Made by a program: the position numbers and the translations under genes. A model generated the notes under the pieces. That model was given only the letters and a program-made list of their open reading frames with translations. It was not told the origin of the DNA and ran no database searches. Positions 48,001 to 60,592 of a stretch of 64,000 bases of DNA are shown here, in pieces. Origin of the DNA: Hypholoma sublateritium FD-334 SS-4. Lineage: Eukaryota > Basidiomycota > Agaricomycetes > Agaricales > Strophariaceae. Numbering within the stretch: the stretch's first letter is position 1; the number at the start of each line of letters is the position of its first letter. The DNA is taken from the NCBI GenBank assembly GCA_000827495.1, contig KN817518.1, positions 1,576,405 through 1,640,404 of the forward strand, read 5' to 3'.

Positions 48001-51000
48001 CGCTCCTCACAGAATTGACATTTGGTCGTTCAATAGGGAATCATCGGTCGCAACGTAGAAGAAATATTTGTTAGCACCCTGCAAGGGATATTTGATGCTT
48101 TGCATATTCCAGAACTTCAAGTCCAAGCAGAAACATTTGTTCGCAAGCTAGGAAAGGCCATTTTTGAAGAGGAACTTAGGCGACCTCCCTTGCGTGAAGG
48201 CGCACGGCCGACATCCAGCGCCCTCCTTTCCTGTTACCTTGACGCTTTCCCTCATGCCCTCGCCCGCGATCAACCAGAACACGCAATCAAAGCCTACTCG
48301 ATGATCTGCACAATCGTGGACGACCTTGTCGCGATGAACACTCGACCCAGCGCAACTCAGCCAGATATCCTCGTTGTCTTGCATCAAATCGCCAATCGGT
48401 TTACTGCTCTATGTCTTGATGATTCGTGGACCAGAAAGAGTGCAGGATGTAGTGGGATTAAGATAATGGCAAGAACTCGCAGCTTGGGAACAAGGTGGAT
48501 CATGGACCGTGAAGTGGACCTTTATCGCACTCTCTTGCACATCCTCAAAGATCTGCCATCCGATCTTCCCAGAGATGTTGATGAAGTCATAGAAGTGCTG
48601 ATGACTGTCCTTCGTATTAGCAATGCCCAGCTTGACTTCCAAAGTGAACCAGCTGCTCATCAGGCCCGTAATAAGCTGGTCCACACAGTGGGGATATTCT
48701 TCCCCGAATTGCAAAGCCCCAACCCTCTAGTTCGCCAAGCTGCACAAAGATGCATCGGCTTGCTGGTTAGCCTCAGTGGTAGACCGGCAGTCGATCTTCT
48801 AATGCCACACAGAGACAGAATGTTGATGGGCATATTCACCAAGCCCCTGCGTGCCCTGCCTTTTTCCAAACAGATTGGAATGATTGAAGCCATCCGATAT
48901 TGTGTTAGCCTGGATCCTCCATTAGTTGAACTTAATGACGAACTCCTGCGCCTATTGCACGAAACTTTGGCGCTAGCGGATGCCGACGACGCACAACTTT
49001 TGGGCCCAAGGAATCTTCGTCAGGGAAGTCTGGAGATAATAAAACTTCGGGTGGCATGCATAAAGCTTCTTACCGCGTCCATGCCATTGACGGATTTCTT
49101 TTCGCGACAACATCAAACACGCCAAAGGTGATACATATATATCGTCACAAGGGCTCAATGTTGACTTCTAACCTTTTTGTTCTAAGGGTCACCGGCCTCT
49201 ACTTCAAGTCGCTATATTCTCCCGCCCCCGAAGTCAAAGATGTAGCGCACGAGGGACTTCGGATGGTCCTCACACATCAAAATCGCCTTCCCAGAGAGTT
49301 GCTCCAGACGGGCCTACGTCCAATATTGATGAACCTTGCGGACCCCAAACGGCTGTCTGTGGCAGGCTTGGAAGGACTGGCGCGGCTCTTGGAACTACTA
49401 ACAAATTATTTCAAGGTCGAAATCGGTCACAAACTTTTGGACCATTTCAGGATTGTAGCAGATCCACAACTCTTGCAGGAATCATCAAAGCTTTCCCTGG
49501 CAGACAATGAGGGAATCACTAAACTCGTCCGCCTTGCAAACATCTTCCATCTACTACCATCAGCCGCCAATATCTTCCTCGAACCTCTTGTCAACGCTAT
49601 CGTTCAAACCGAAGCGCAAATGCACTTTTCAACAAGAAGTCCATTTTCCGAGCCTCTGGCGCGATACCTTGATAGATATCCTGTGGAAGGCATAGATCTG
49701 TTTCTACGACATTTGCAATTACCTCGGCAACTGCGAACGCTCCGAAGTATCCTGCAGGCAAACCTCGCTCCTAATGTTTTACGCGAGTTGGCATCGCGAA
49801 CACCGGTCCTTGTCAATCGATTGAGACTCGGTAATGAAAGGAACGTCGTCATCGCTGTCTTGAGCTTATTCAACGACCTTGCAACCTTGACCCCACCATG
49901 GATCATTCAAAGTGGCTATGCTATCGACGCGGTCGTAGAATTATGGCAAACTAGCCTTCCCTCTCAAGAAAACCTTGCCGCGATTATCATAGATGTTACT
50001 CACCGGTATTCTCTGATGCTCTCCATCTTCACGAAGGCGCTGAAGGAAACTCCTCGCATCGATTTACTCTTCGAAATAACCTCCATCTACACGTTCAATT
50101 TTGGTATGGATGTAACTGGCACAACGAAGTTTCTCTATGAACATGTAGCCTTGAGCGACGATACGTTGTTCAAGCGCAACATCCTCGTGCGCTTCTTGAC
50201 CTGGTTCACCAATCCGAAATACACAATCGCCCAGAAGACATACTTCATTCACTACATAGTTTCGCCTATTCTCCTGACCAATGCCAACCGCCCTCGAACA
50301 GCAGATAGCCTTATCGACTCAGATTTTGTCAACCAAGTACATCGCATCATATGGCAACCTATGAACGACGCAGGCGCTTTTAGTGATGTTGATGACATGT
50401 TCCGCGTCGAAATCCTGAACTTTACCATTATATTAGTTCAATATTATCCAGACCTTCTGGATGACGTCCGAAAAGATATCATGAAGTATGCCTGGTCTTA
50501 CATCACCTCCAATGATGATATCATTGTCAAACAGACGGCTTACCTACTTTCTGCGCGGTTCTTTGCAGCATTCCCAACCCCAGAAAAATTCATATTGCGC
50601 GCATGGACAGGTCTTCTGCGCATTCCTCATCCCGATGGTCGTGCCGCTCTACGCCAAGAAGCTTTGGCAACCCTTGCTCCTTCACTTCCCAAGGCAGATC
50701 CCACACAGCCAGGCCGTCCTGCGTGGGCAAATACCACGCGTCGCCTACTCGCAGAAGAAGGTCTACCTTCCATGGTCACCATATATCATCTTATCGTCAA
50801 ACAGCCTGATCTATTTTTCCCCGTCCGCTCACTCTTTGTACCACACATCGCAAACTCTCTCAACAAGCTCGGAATGACTGGCTCAGCTGCTTTGGACTCT
50901 CGGCTTCTTTCTGTTGATATCTTACAAGTCATCTTCAACTGGGAAGAGCAAGCCATGCGAAATGTAAAAAGGGGGTTATCGGCTGATGAACATCGTCACG

Positions 51001-54000
51001 ACGATTCTATGTGGTTGACACCCCTGGGACTCAGAGAAAATATGGTCAGCTATCTGGTCCGTCTCTCGACTGTCACCCATGACCAACCAGCTAGAGTGAC
51101 TCTTCTTCCGAAAGCCCTATCTTTGCTACAAGTTATAGGAGGACCCAATGGTTGGACAGATGTTACAGTTGGCCTGCGATTTTTCTCTCGCATCCTTGAA
51201 GTGTGTTTACTATATATCTTTTGTGCAAGTCCTTGTTACTGATCTACTCATTCTTTAGAATGACCTGCCCAATGATAACCCCAATTTGCTTGCTCAAGCA
51301 TTATCATCAGCCAAGGTTTTACAGATCATTGCTGCGGATCAACCTGAAACCTGGTATACGGCAAATGCCACCATCCTCCAAAAACTTGTTCGGAAAGGGC
51401 TATTAGCGGATGATCATTCTTTGAACGAAACTCTTCAACCAATCTTTGATCAACTTATCGCTCTCTACCCTCTGCCAAAGGAAGAGGAAGAACAACATGC
51501 AGAATTATCCGACTTCCACAGTTATGTATACTCGTCGATTGGAGAGGGTCTGCGCAATTCAAGTTCACTACCTGGCATTCTCGGCATGCTGAAGTCTGTT
51601 GTCCGTGTTGCGCCTGAGCGCATTGAGCCTTTCAGCCAGCCTCTAATGAAATTACTGAGCAAACTCACCAAGGAACATATACATTCATCCCCGACGACCC
51701 CTGGATATGAAACCAATGTACGCTTGGTTACGACAATCCTCGATATCTGCCAGATGTCGGTCGCGTTTCTTGGAGACCAGCGCCGATGGCTTTTGAGCAC
51801 GCTTTGTGTTTTCGTAGACAAATCCAAGAGTGTGACCCTTTGCCGGTATATCCTGGATCTTGCACGGACTTGGGCCTTGCACAAGCAGGAAGCCTACCCG
51901 ACGATGAAAGAAAAGGCCACTCTTCTGCAGAAAATGACTCTGTATGAAACGCGAGGAGATAACATCTTCCAATCTTATCTGGAACTCATCTATGAGATCT
52001 ATACTGATCCTGCATTGCGACGCAGCGACTTGACAAATCGTCTGGAACAATCATTTTTACTGGGTTGCAGAGCCAAGGATTCTAGCCTTAGGGAACGTTT
52101 CATGGACCTTCTGGATATCAGTGTTCCTCGATCGCTCTTCGGGAGACTGACTTACATTCTGGGGGTTCAAAGCTGGGACGCTCTGGCTGATCACAATTGG
52201 ATATATCTTGCTCTTCATCTACTCCTTGGCGCGGCCGACATAGATCTACCAACCAATCACGAGAAGCGACAATCGTCAAGCGCTGCCATATGTACTATAA
52301 CGAGACCACAAGTGCAAAGCATTATTCGTCCAACGCAACGACTCTTATTCTTGGATCCTCAAGCTGCTCATGAAACCTGGGTTTCTGTCTTTCCGGCCAT
52401 GTGGTCATGTTTAACAAGACGAGAACAGACAGAAATCACCAATCATATGGTAATTTTGCTCAGCAAAGATTATCACACAAAACAGGCATCCCTGCGACCC
52501 AATGTTATCCAGACACTTCTCACCGGTATCCATGCATGCTCTCCGCCAATGATTCTCCCTCCCCATCTCGTGAAGTACCTGGCTAAAGCTTTCGGAGCTT
52601 GGCATATTGGTCTCGAAATCCTAGAGAAATCTCTCGAATACACTAAAGATGACGAAATAACAATCAGTGACCATATATATGATTCCCTGGCTGACGTCTA
52701 TGCTGAACTTGCTGAAGAGGACATGTTTTACGGACTCTGGCGGCGAAGGTCTATTCGGACAGAAACAAACAACGGGCTAGCCTATGAACAAGCTGGGATG
52801 TGGGAACAAGCTTCTCAGACATACGAAACGGCACAAAGTCGAGTTAGAACCGGCACAATCCCTTTTTCCGAAGCTGAATTCTGCTTATGGGAAGACCACT
52901 GGATTCTCGCGGCCGAAAAATTGCAACATTGGGATGTGTTGTACGATTTTGCGAAGGGCGAAGGCAATCAGGAACTAATGCTAGAATGCGCATGGCGAAT
53001 CAAAGATTGGAACGAAAACAAGGAAAGTTTAGAAGAACAAATCAACCTGCTTCCAGAAATTCCTACCCCTCGCCGCAGAGTTTTCGAAGCCTACATTTCA
53101 TTACTCAAACAACCAGCTGCATTGGACAAAAACGTAGATTTCACTAGGTTTCTGGAGGATGCCATGCAACTTTCTCTGCGCAAATGGGTGGGATTACCGC
53201 AGCATCTTTCTGTCGCACATATACCACTGCTGCAGCACTTCCAGCAATTTGTGGAGCTCCAGGAAGCTGTTCAGATATTTGGCTCGCTTTCCCAGACAAA
53301 TGCCCAAAATCTCGAAAAGAAATCCTCCGAGCTTAAGATGGTTTTGCAAGCTTGGCGTGAGCGCCTGCCCAACATATATGACGACATCAATATTTGGAGT
53401 GATCTCGTCGCCTGGCGCCAAAATGTTTTCCATCTTATTAATAACGCGTATATGCCACTCATCAACACCCCCAATCACGGAAACGCGAACAACTCAAACA
53501 CGTTTGGATACCGAGGGTATCACGAAACTGCTTGGATTATCAATCGCTTTGCCCACGTCGCTCGCAAACATGAACTCCTGGACGTCTGCTTTAACGCATT
53601 GACGAAGATTTATACGCTGCCTAATATCGAAATTTCAGAAGCTTTCTTGAAATTGCGAGAGCAAGCTCGCGCTCACTACCAGAAACCGAGTGATCTACAG
53701 GCAGGGTTGGAGGTTATCAACAATACGAATCTAATGTTCTTTTCTACTGCTCAAAAGGCCGAATTCTACACCTTGAAAGGAATGTTCCATTCGCGACTCG
53801 ATCGGACTGAAGAGGCCACATTATCTTTTGGCCAAGCTGTTCAACTCGACATGATGCAACCAAAAGCTTGGGCAGAATGGGGCCGCTTCAGTGATCGTGC
53901 GTTCAAGGAGTTCCCCAACGACCTCAGTCAGGCAGGAAATGCTGTGAGCTGTTATCTGCAGGCCGCCGGATTGTACAAAAACGGCAAGAGCAGACCGCTT

Positions 54001-56650
54001 CTAGCCCGGATTCTATGGCTTCTGAGTTTGGACGATAACACCTCCACGATCTCTCGCGCCTTCGATACATATAAGGGAGATGCAGCCTTTTGGTTCTGGA
54101 TCACATTTATACCCCAACTGGTATCATCTCTTTCGCATCGCGAGTGGAAACAATCGAGGTATCTTTTGCTGAATCTTGCGCGTCATTATCCCCAGGTAAG
54201 ATTTACCAATGGGCTTTCTGACTATCCACTAAAGTCTCATCCAGGCAATATTCTACCACCTTCGGACCACACGCGAAGAAATGCAGCTCATGAAGAAAGC
54301 AATGGCCGCTCGAGTTGCAGCTCAAGCCTCCGTAGAATCATCTCGAAGGCCGAACGGAGAGCAACCAAGCAAGGACTCCAGTGAAGCACTACAATTGGAT
54401 ACGACAACCCCATCCGTTGCAACTCCAACCCCCGCTCCTGACGCTGCCCCCGCCGCAGCCCCCGCAATCACACTTCCTTCCAATCTCAACATGAACGATC
54501 CCGGTTCGCATCCTCGTGCAGCTTGGGAACATGTCGACGAAATATTGCAAGCCCTCAAGACCACCTTCCCGCTTCTGATTCTTAGTCTGGAAACAATGGT
54601 CGATCAAGTACAGCATAAATTCAAGCCATCACCAGAGGAAGATGTTTATCGCAGTATCTGCATGTTACTTTCCGATGCTATTCAGGTAATTCAATGTCTT
54701 CTTTTCGCCGAGTTCTTGCTCTGACCGACCAATGCGCCTTGATTAGAATTATGTGATTCGCATAAACTCGCCGGATGATGATGGGCTACTCACGGCGAAC
54801 ACCATCACAACACTCACCAGGATGTCTCTCAGCATGCCTGCTTTTGTCAAGGTAGGCTGCTTCCCCCCTCGCCGAGAACACCAAGCTTACGAATTGAATA
54901 GAAAGAATACGAAGAGGATTTTCTGCTCAATAAACCAACGCATTATGAATACATTCAACGCTTGCAACATTGGCGTAACAGATATGAAACCATCCTAGAT
55001 GCCCGACCTCGTCTGCAACCATTGGCTGCCCTCAGCCATTATCTAACAGAGTTCCAATATAGTAAAATTGATGAAATCGAAATCCCTGGTCAATACACGG
55101 AGGTCAGTTTGGACACAACTTCCCAAGAGCACGGTCATACTGACTCCTGAATTAGGATAAGGATTCCAATCAATACTTTGTTCGAATCCAAAAATTTGCC
55201 CCTAAATTCGAGAATTGTCGTTCCAATGGATCCTGGTGGAAGCGGCTGACCCTTCACGGGAATGACAACTCCAATACATCATTTACTGTTCAACTTCCTT
55301 GTCACCGCCAATACCGCCGCGAAGACAGAGTCATGCAAATTTTCCGGACGTTTAATAGGTAAATATCCCATTGTGCCTCATAAATATTGCTACATGAAAT
55401 TGACCTTATTATAAAGTGCTCTCAGCAGAAATAAAGAAAGTCGAAAGCGAAACCTGACTTTCCACCTCCCGGCAGCAGTTTCTTGCAGCCCGAATGTCCG
55501 CCTCCATCAGACCGATTCTTCCTACATATCCTTTGGGGACATCTACGATCTGCATTGTGAAGCAAGGGGAATGTCCAGGGAAGAGCCAATCTTATTCATG
55601 GGGGAAAAGGTTCGCAAAGTACTTCGCGATTACCGCCAGCAGTTTGCAAAAAAACAGGTAAACACAGTTTCACGCAGTAGCCCTGACGCAAAGCTGATCA
55701 TTCTTTCTACGTAGCCAACAAAAGTGGAGTACGTGACATTAAAGAAGAATTCATGCGATGAAGTCAGTGCTAAAATGGTCCCGGATGATGTCCTTTCGAG
55801 CGTAAGCAACTTCAGATGTTTTTCAACGCCGCTCCTAAACCTAGTTCAGTATATGGCCCGCTCTATGGATGGGCCCGAAGAACTTTGGCGGATGCGGAAA
55901 CAGTTTGCTTTACAAATCGCATCATGCAGTTTCATGACCTATGTTTTCTCTCTTTCAAGTCGACACCCCCCGCGCTTCCAAGTATCTCGAGCGACTGGAT
56001 TGATAGCCATGACAGAACTATTGCCAGGTGCATAATCTTCTCACTTAAATGGCAAGTTTGCGTGTGCTGAATTTCTTTTTCTTTCGTACTAGGTGTATCT
56101 GGGCAAACTCCTGTCTTCGCTACCAGTGACGTCGTTCCATTCCGACTGACTCCTAACATGCAAAGTTTCCTGGGCCCTATCTTCACAGAGGGCTTGCTTA
56201 CATCAGGCATCATGTCAATTGGTAGATCTCTGACGGAACCCGAGGTGAAAATTTGTTCGTATCTTACTGCAAAGTTGGTTCACCAAAAATGACCCTCCAG
56301 TTTGACCTCGAACAACAGCTTTGTCTGCTAAGTAGGGATGAAGTTTCCACTTGGTTGTCTATGCGTGGTCGACCATGGCAGGTCGATACCGATTTCAAGA
56401 AGAACGTTGCCGCACACACGGAACAAATTGTCAAGCGGGCCGAGGTTATGGGCTGTAAACTCGAAAGGGAAAGTGTAAGTGCTTATCTTTCTCTTGATTT
56501 TCTCTCAAACTTCACATCTTGCAGGCTCTCATCAACAATGGACTGAATACGACGGGTCCAGTCATTCAAACTGTAACGAACTTGATATCCAGCGCTACAA
56601 ATCCCATCCAGCTGGCCAAAATGGGAGAACTATATCAGCCATGGTTCTGA
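45024..56650 (+). CDS. TRA1: Tra1/TRRAP, PIKK-family scaffold of SAGA and NuA4
   Basis: Giant activator-binding scaffold of the SAGA and NuA4 acetyltransferase complexes. Nineteen exons: 45024-45117, 45178-45887, 45939-46067, 46119-46246, 46300-46718, 46772-47982, 48037-49127, 49187-51200, 51259-54195, 54245-54685, 54747-54851, 54902-55102, 55156-55358, 55417-55657, 55715-55801, 55850-56027, 56093-56244, 56301-56474 and 56525-56650, giving 3546 residues. Most of the protein is HEAT and TPR/FAT helical repeats. A Pro/Ala-rich insert lies near exon 10. The C-terminal PI3K-like domain shows FVRIQKFAPKFENCRSNGSW, RKRNLTFHLPAAVS and LWRMRKQFALQIASCSFMTY. The catalytic loop and DFG are replaced (VVPFRLTPNMQSFLGP), so it is a pseudokinase as in other Tra1 proteins. 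The FATC end reads LAKMGELYQPWF. Introns cluster at both ends. Confidence 0.96.
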
Positions 56651-56805
56651 CAGCATCATTGGCTTTGTATAATATCTTACGTGCTCCCTGACTCACGGTA
56701 TCCCGTTGCCTCTGATTATGATTATCTCTTTCACCTCGTGTCGTCGCATAGTATAAGATATAATGTGTATATAAGAACAACCAAAAGTTGTGTGCGTCAC
56801 TGTCT

Positions 56806-57857
56806 TCACAGCAGGCCTTCGGAACGAAGTGCACCCATGATTAAGAATGCAGACCGTTGATCTCGATCTACACCTACCCAGTCACCTTGTTTCCATTCTG
56901 TTACGTCTTCAGTGTCCCATGCATATGGATCGTTGGTTCGAGTTTCTGGGGCGACCTGCTTGACATTCTTCAGTTCCTCTTCTCGGTCCCATAGAACATC
57001 CTCCCATTGGGCGTCACTAATAGTCACGGCAACAGTTTTTGCGTCTCTGACATTTGGTAGAATGGATGTAAGTAAATTAGAGAGTAGCTCAGACGTTCCG
57101 TCAGCCACAGCCGAGTGAAGGACGGGCAATGGAAGGTATTCCGCCTGTTTGAAAGTGATCAAAAACATTATTATTATGGTGGAGAAAACTTCACCTCAAG
57201 CAACATTCCCTTCACTGCCCCGCCGGCTAAGATAACGTTTCCAATGCGTACGAGCCAATCTGTACCAATGGCAAACGTTTGTCCATCAATGATCAGTTGT
57301 TGGCCGCTAGTTTGATTTCTTTGAGTACCGGCTGCAGAAGTTTGTCGTATGGCAATCCACCGCGCTTTTATTTGGTTCAATAACTGTTCAAGGGCCCCTG
57401 GAGGTCTGAGGGTGAGGAATGTGTTCCTGTAATGTGATGGATCTTGAAGATATAAGGCCTCCTTTCCTAGTGGTGCTGCTGCAAGAACGTCTGCTCTGCT
57501 AGGCGCAGTCGGATCCTCGAGGAGAATGAATACATTGTCGTCCAAAGTCAAAGCATACATGGACCTTTCTGCTGTAGTTTGGAATCCGGGGATCTGCCCT
57601 AACTGGGAGCGATAAGACTTCACAGAAAGGTTCCATTTGCCGCGAGGTTGGCCCTGACCAATGACTTTCTTGTTAGGTAAACCGGCTGTGGCAGAAAGTG
57701 CTCTCACATTGTGGTTCAGCATCAGATTGTCACATACTAACTGAAGGCCAGTAGGAGGCGCATTGAGCCAGCGAGCCAGACTGCCATGAAAGGGTATCAA
57801 TGTTAATTGCCACAGAATCAGTTGTAAACTAAACGGTGCCAACCCAGTAAACCCCAT
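56806..57857 (-). CDS. MED20: Mediator head subunit Med20
   Basis: Subunit of the movable jaw of the Mediator head with Med18 and Med8. Three exons: a 14-nt exon 57844-57857, then 57195-57780 and 56806-57144, giving 312 residues. The spliced start MGFTGLARWLNAPPTGLQLV fits fungal Med20. Core stretches are NLSVKSYRSQLGQIPGFQTT, MYALTLDDNVFILLEDPTAP, FLTLRPPGALEQLLNQIKA and IGTDWLVRIGNVILAGGAVK, a TBP-like fold. The first intron (57781-57843) is 63 nt, in frame and stop-free; the unspliced product would carry a hydrophobic insert. An acidic linker follows the core (TEDVTEWKQGDW). The gene is convergent with TRA1, with 155 nt between stops. Confidence 0.82.
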
Positions 57858-58433
57858 AGCGTTAAGCGAATGTTTTACGTAGTACTTGATTTCGTTGATG
57901 CTAGAATAAATCAACCTAATTCCCGAGACGCGCCGCAGAAGTTTGGACTTGACGGAAGGGTTGCGGAAAGCCGTTGAAGCGACTTAGTTCGACGGGCCGA
58001 CTCATAATTACATAAGCACTCAATCCAAACTCAATAGAGCAAAACCTCTACTACTCAAAACCTACTTACTCAAAACCTACTGGCAGTTTTCTGGGAAACT
58101 GTTTGCCTGAGGTTCGCTGAATGGCATACAATCTGATTTCAGCCTGATTACATGATTAATAGTATCCTATAGTTTGCGTATCGACTTTGCACTAGTTTGT
58201 ATCCATAATCAATCAAAATTTCATAAACGTTCAATGACCAGGTCTTTTTTGAGGTGAACGACATACACGCTACAGTAATTACAAGCTCAAGGTAACATAT
58301 CTCGGTAAATAACTTTCTCCAGAAAAAGAATTTGAACAAAATCGCTACCTATTTAACGAGTGGTGCCAATACTCGAGCTTTTAGCAATGGTACTTAGTGT
58401 AAAATTTGGAGGTTGAGGTTGAACTAATCTGAC
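57858..58433. other. Intergenic, MED20 upstream region
   Basis: 576 nt of AT-rich sequence between two minus-strand genes. It contains the 15-bp tandem repeat listed separately. No gene is seen. Confidence 0.45.
58052..58081. repeat. Exact 15-bp tandem repeat upstream of MED20
   Basis: The unit TACTCAAAACCTACT occurs twice head-to-tail without mismatch, with a degenerate partial copy just before it (GCAAAACCTCTAC). It lies about 200 nt upstream of the MED20 start and may be promoter or slippage DNA. Confidence 0.75.
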
Positions 58434-60262
58434 TCACTGCGGTGGTTCCTCGCCAGATAGTAGCTGTCGAGAATTTCTAGCTTTTTTTTGAAGCTTTTCG
58501 TCCCGAATTTCTGCTGGTGTCATCTCTGCTGCGGGCAAACGACGTTTTAAAAATTTCTATGATTCGTCCCATAAGATCATCAAGACAGAATACTCGTACC
58601 TTCTACCTCTGGGATATCTTCAAGAAGACCGTAGAAAGGATACAGCGGGCGACAGCTTCGCCTTCGTTTTTTACGAGTGTTGGTAGAAACATAACTGGTC
58701 AGGTTAGAGCCGTCTATCATTGCCTTGAATTTATGATTGACGAAGAGGCTATCATCCCATGCCTTGCTTTCTTGCACAAGTTCCTGGATAAGGCCAAATA
58801 TTTGGTCAGAATCACTGTTTTTCCGAATTCTGGCATTACAACTGTAGCGAAATTTTTGGCTATGGGATTTTCGACCATCTCTAACAGGTAGTAGCTTGGC
58901 GACAGGTCCATATGCATCGTGTTCGTGGTGAATACCAATGTCATTGACATTCAACAAACTTCGAGGGAAAATAGAGCCAGATCCAACGTTTGCGTTGTGG
59001 GTACCACCATGGTTCTCTTCGTTCCATGGGAGAAACATGGATCGCAGAGGAGACGGCCCAAGCTTCGGGCTCCGCATTTGAGCGTGTTGCAGTGTAGATG
59101 TCTTCGATTTGATCTTCGCAGTTTCACTGGCGGCGGTATGTTCGCAGTCAGCAGCGATAACCTCGTCTGCGTCAGATGAACGTCGAAAAGAGCGGCGAGA
59201 GTCGACTACGCCATCTCCCGGTGCGCGTTTTCCAGTAGTAAAAGGGAAACTACAGCGCGAACCACAATCCTCGAAACAGTCTTCGAGGGTGCCTAGAGGG
59301 GGCTGCGGGATATAAGGGGTATCATATGGTGGAGGGTTTGGATTTGACTCATGCTCCGAAGCTGGATCATCCACATCCTCACTGCTTGATAGAGCACGCG
59401 AATTCGGAATACTCGGATTGGGGAGGCCTAAGCCACCATAACAGCTTGACAAGGGTTCTTGATTGAAGGATTTCGTGATATATGTACCCTGTGAGGGTCG
59501 ATGAGTCGATTCAGGGATATTGATAAACGATCGGTCTAATGAGAGGCGGTTGGTGTTTGAGGAGCCTCCAGTTACACAGAGGCTAGATTGGGTGGGAGGA
59601 TCATGTCTACCATCCAGTTTATCTTTAAGAACCAAGGCGAGCGGAAAAGCTGGCATCTCGCAGGACAATCTAGAGGTATCATGCATCGCCTGCAATAATC
59701 TATCAGATAAAGCTAATGCAGACTTTCCCTCGCCAGACGTGTTATCGGCATAGAAACTCGAGTCATTCGAATATTGATAACTAGAGTGGCAGCGAGGGCT
59801 TGGACTGGTTCCGGTTATGCGAGTAAATGACAGTTGCTCAGACATTGCGTCGATGATGTTTGAACACCGAGTTTCCCAAGAAGGCGAGCCAAAGAGACCC
59901 ACGAGAAGTCCGGATTTTCCTTTCCTACTCAGCAATTCCTCTGAGAATGTTGGGAAGGGACGTTGCCTAGGCGCGGAAAAACTAGCGTTCCACAGCGGGC
60001 GCGAAGAAAGTCGAGCCTTCCTAGAAACGTTGCCAGTCTTTCGATATTGGCGAGATAGATAAATCCACTTCGCCACGAGAAGAAGAGTTACAGAAGAGCC
60101 AAGAATTGTTGCCGCGATGAGAAACGATAGCTTTGATCCAGGACCGTTGTGCGAATTGAGTATAGATGTGCCTGACGAGCTTACTATTGGAGAGGCTAGC
60201 ACAGAGTTACTTGGGAACAATTCGTGGCCAACAAGATAAAAAAGAGCGATTTGTCGTTTCAT
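58434..60262 (-). CDS. Single-pass membrane protein with long disordered tail
   Basis: I do not recognise a family. Two exons, 58600-60262 and 58434-58528, give 585 residues. A short hydrophobic N-terminus (MKRQIALFYLVGHELF) could be a signal peptide. One strong transmembrane helix follows at about residues 45-68 (FLIAATILGSSVTLLLVA), then a basic juxtamembrane stretch (YLSRQYRKTG). The remaining ~500 residues look disordered: Ser/Pro-rich with PNPPPYDTPYIPQPPLG and basic patches (RKKRRRSCRPLY). This is the layout of a membrane sensor or anchor with a cytosolic tail full of phosphorylation sites. The last exon adds a Lys/Glu-rich helix (TPAEIRDEKLQKKARNSRQL). The gene is divergent from the lipase gene. 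Probably lineage-restricted. Confidence 0.75.
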
Positions 60263-60360
60263 TGTGAAAGTACATTAGGAAGACGAAGTTCAAGCTGCCT
60301 GATCGACTATCATCGCTATGATCGGAGTCTGAAAAGGAGACTACCGCAGTGGTGACGCGG

Positions 60361-60368
60361 TGACGTCA
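60361..60368. promoter_or_regulatory. CRE palindrome TGACGTCA
   Basis: Perfect 8-bp cAMP-response/ATF-type bZIP site in the 330-nt divergent promoter between the orphan membrane protein and the lipase, 99 nt from the former start and 225 nt from the latter. A second GGTGACG half-like copy precedes it. Confidence 0.5.
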
Positions 60369-60380
60369 GCGCTCAATATA

Positions 60381-60390
60381 ATCACGTGAT
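60381..60390. promoter_or_regulatory. 10-bp palindrome with CACGTG E-box
   Basis: ATCACGTGAT is a perfect palindrome around the bHLH core, 12 nt from the TGACGTCA site. The paired bZIP and bHLH sites would suit control by two regulators of a divergent gene pair. Confidence 0.5.
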
Positions 60391-60592
60391 GTATTATAGG
60401 GGCCCGCCTGGCGCCGTCATCTGCCAGGCTGGACTCCGGACTTCGTCACCGGCAAACTTTGGTCAGACTGTAAGTAAACTATAAGTCTTACTTAAACAGA
60501 ACCCGAACCGTTCCTCGTTTGACAATTGACTCTTGAGAGCCAACTCTGCTGCGTTCACTGCTCATACCCCTCATTCCTCCTGGTCTACCAAT

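Larger units (their letters stand above)
60263..60592. promoter_or_regulatory. Divergent promoter, orphan membrane protein / lipase
   Basis: 330 nt between divergent starts. It carries the TGACGTCA and ATCACGTGAT palindromes listed separately and otherwise no gene-like sequence. Confidence 0.55.

Noticed and set aside
27086..57857. A functional cluster of MED17, TRA1 and MED20
   Set aside because: They are separated by ribosomal, cytoskeletal and RNA-processing genes on both strands, so chance linkage is the simplest reading without synteny data.
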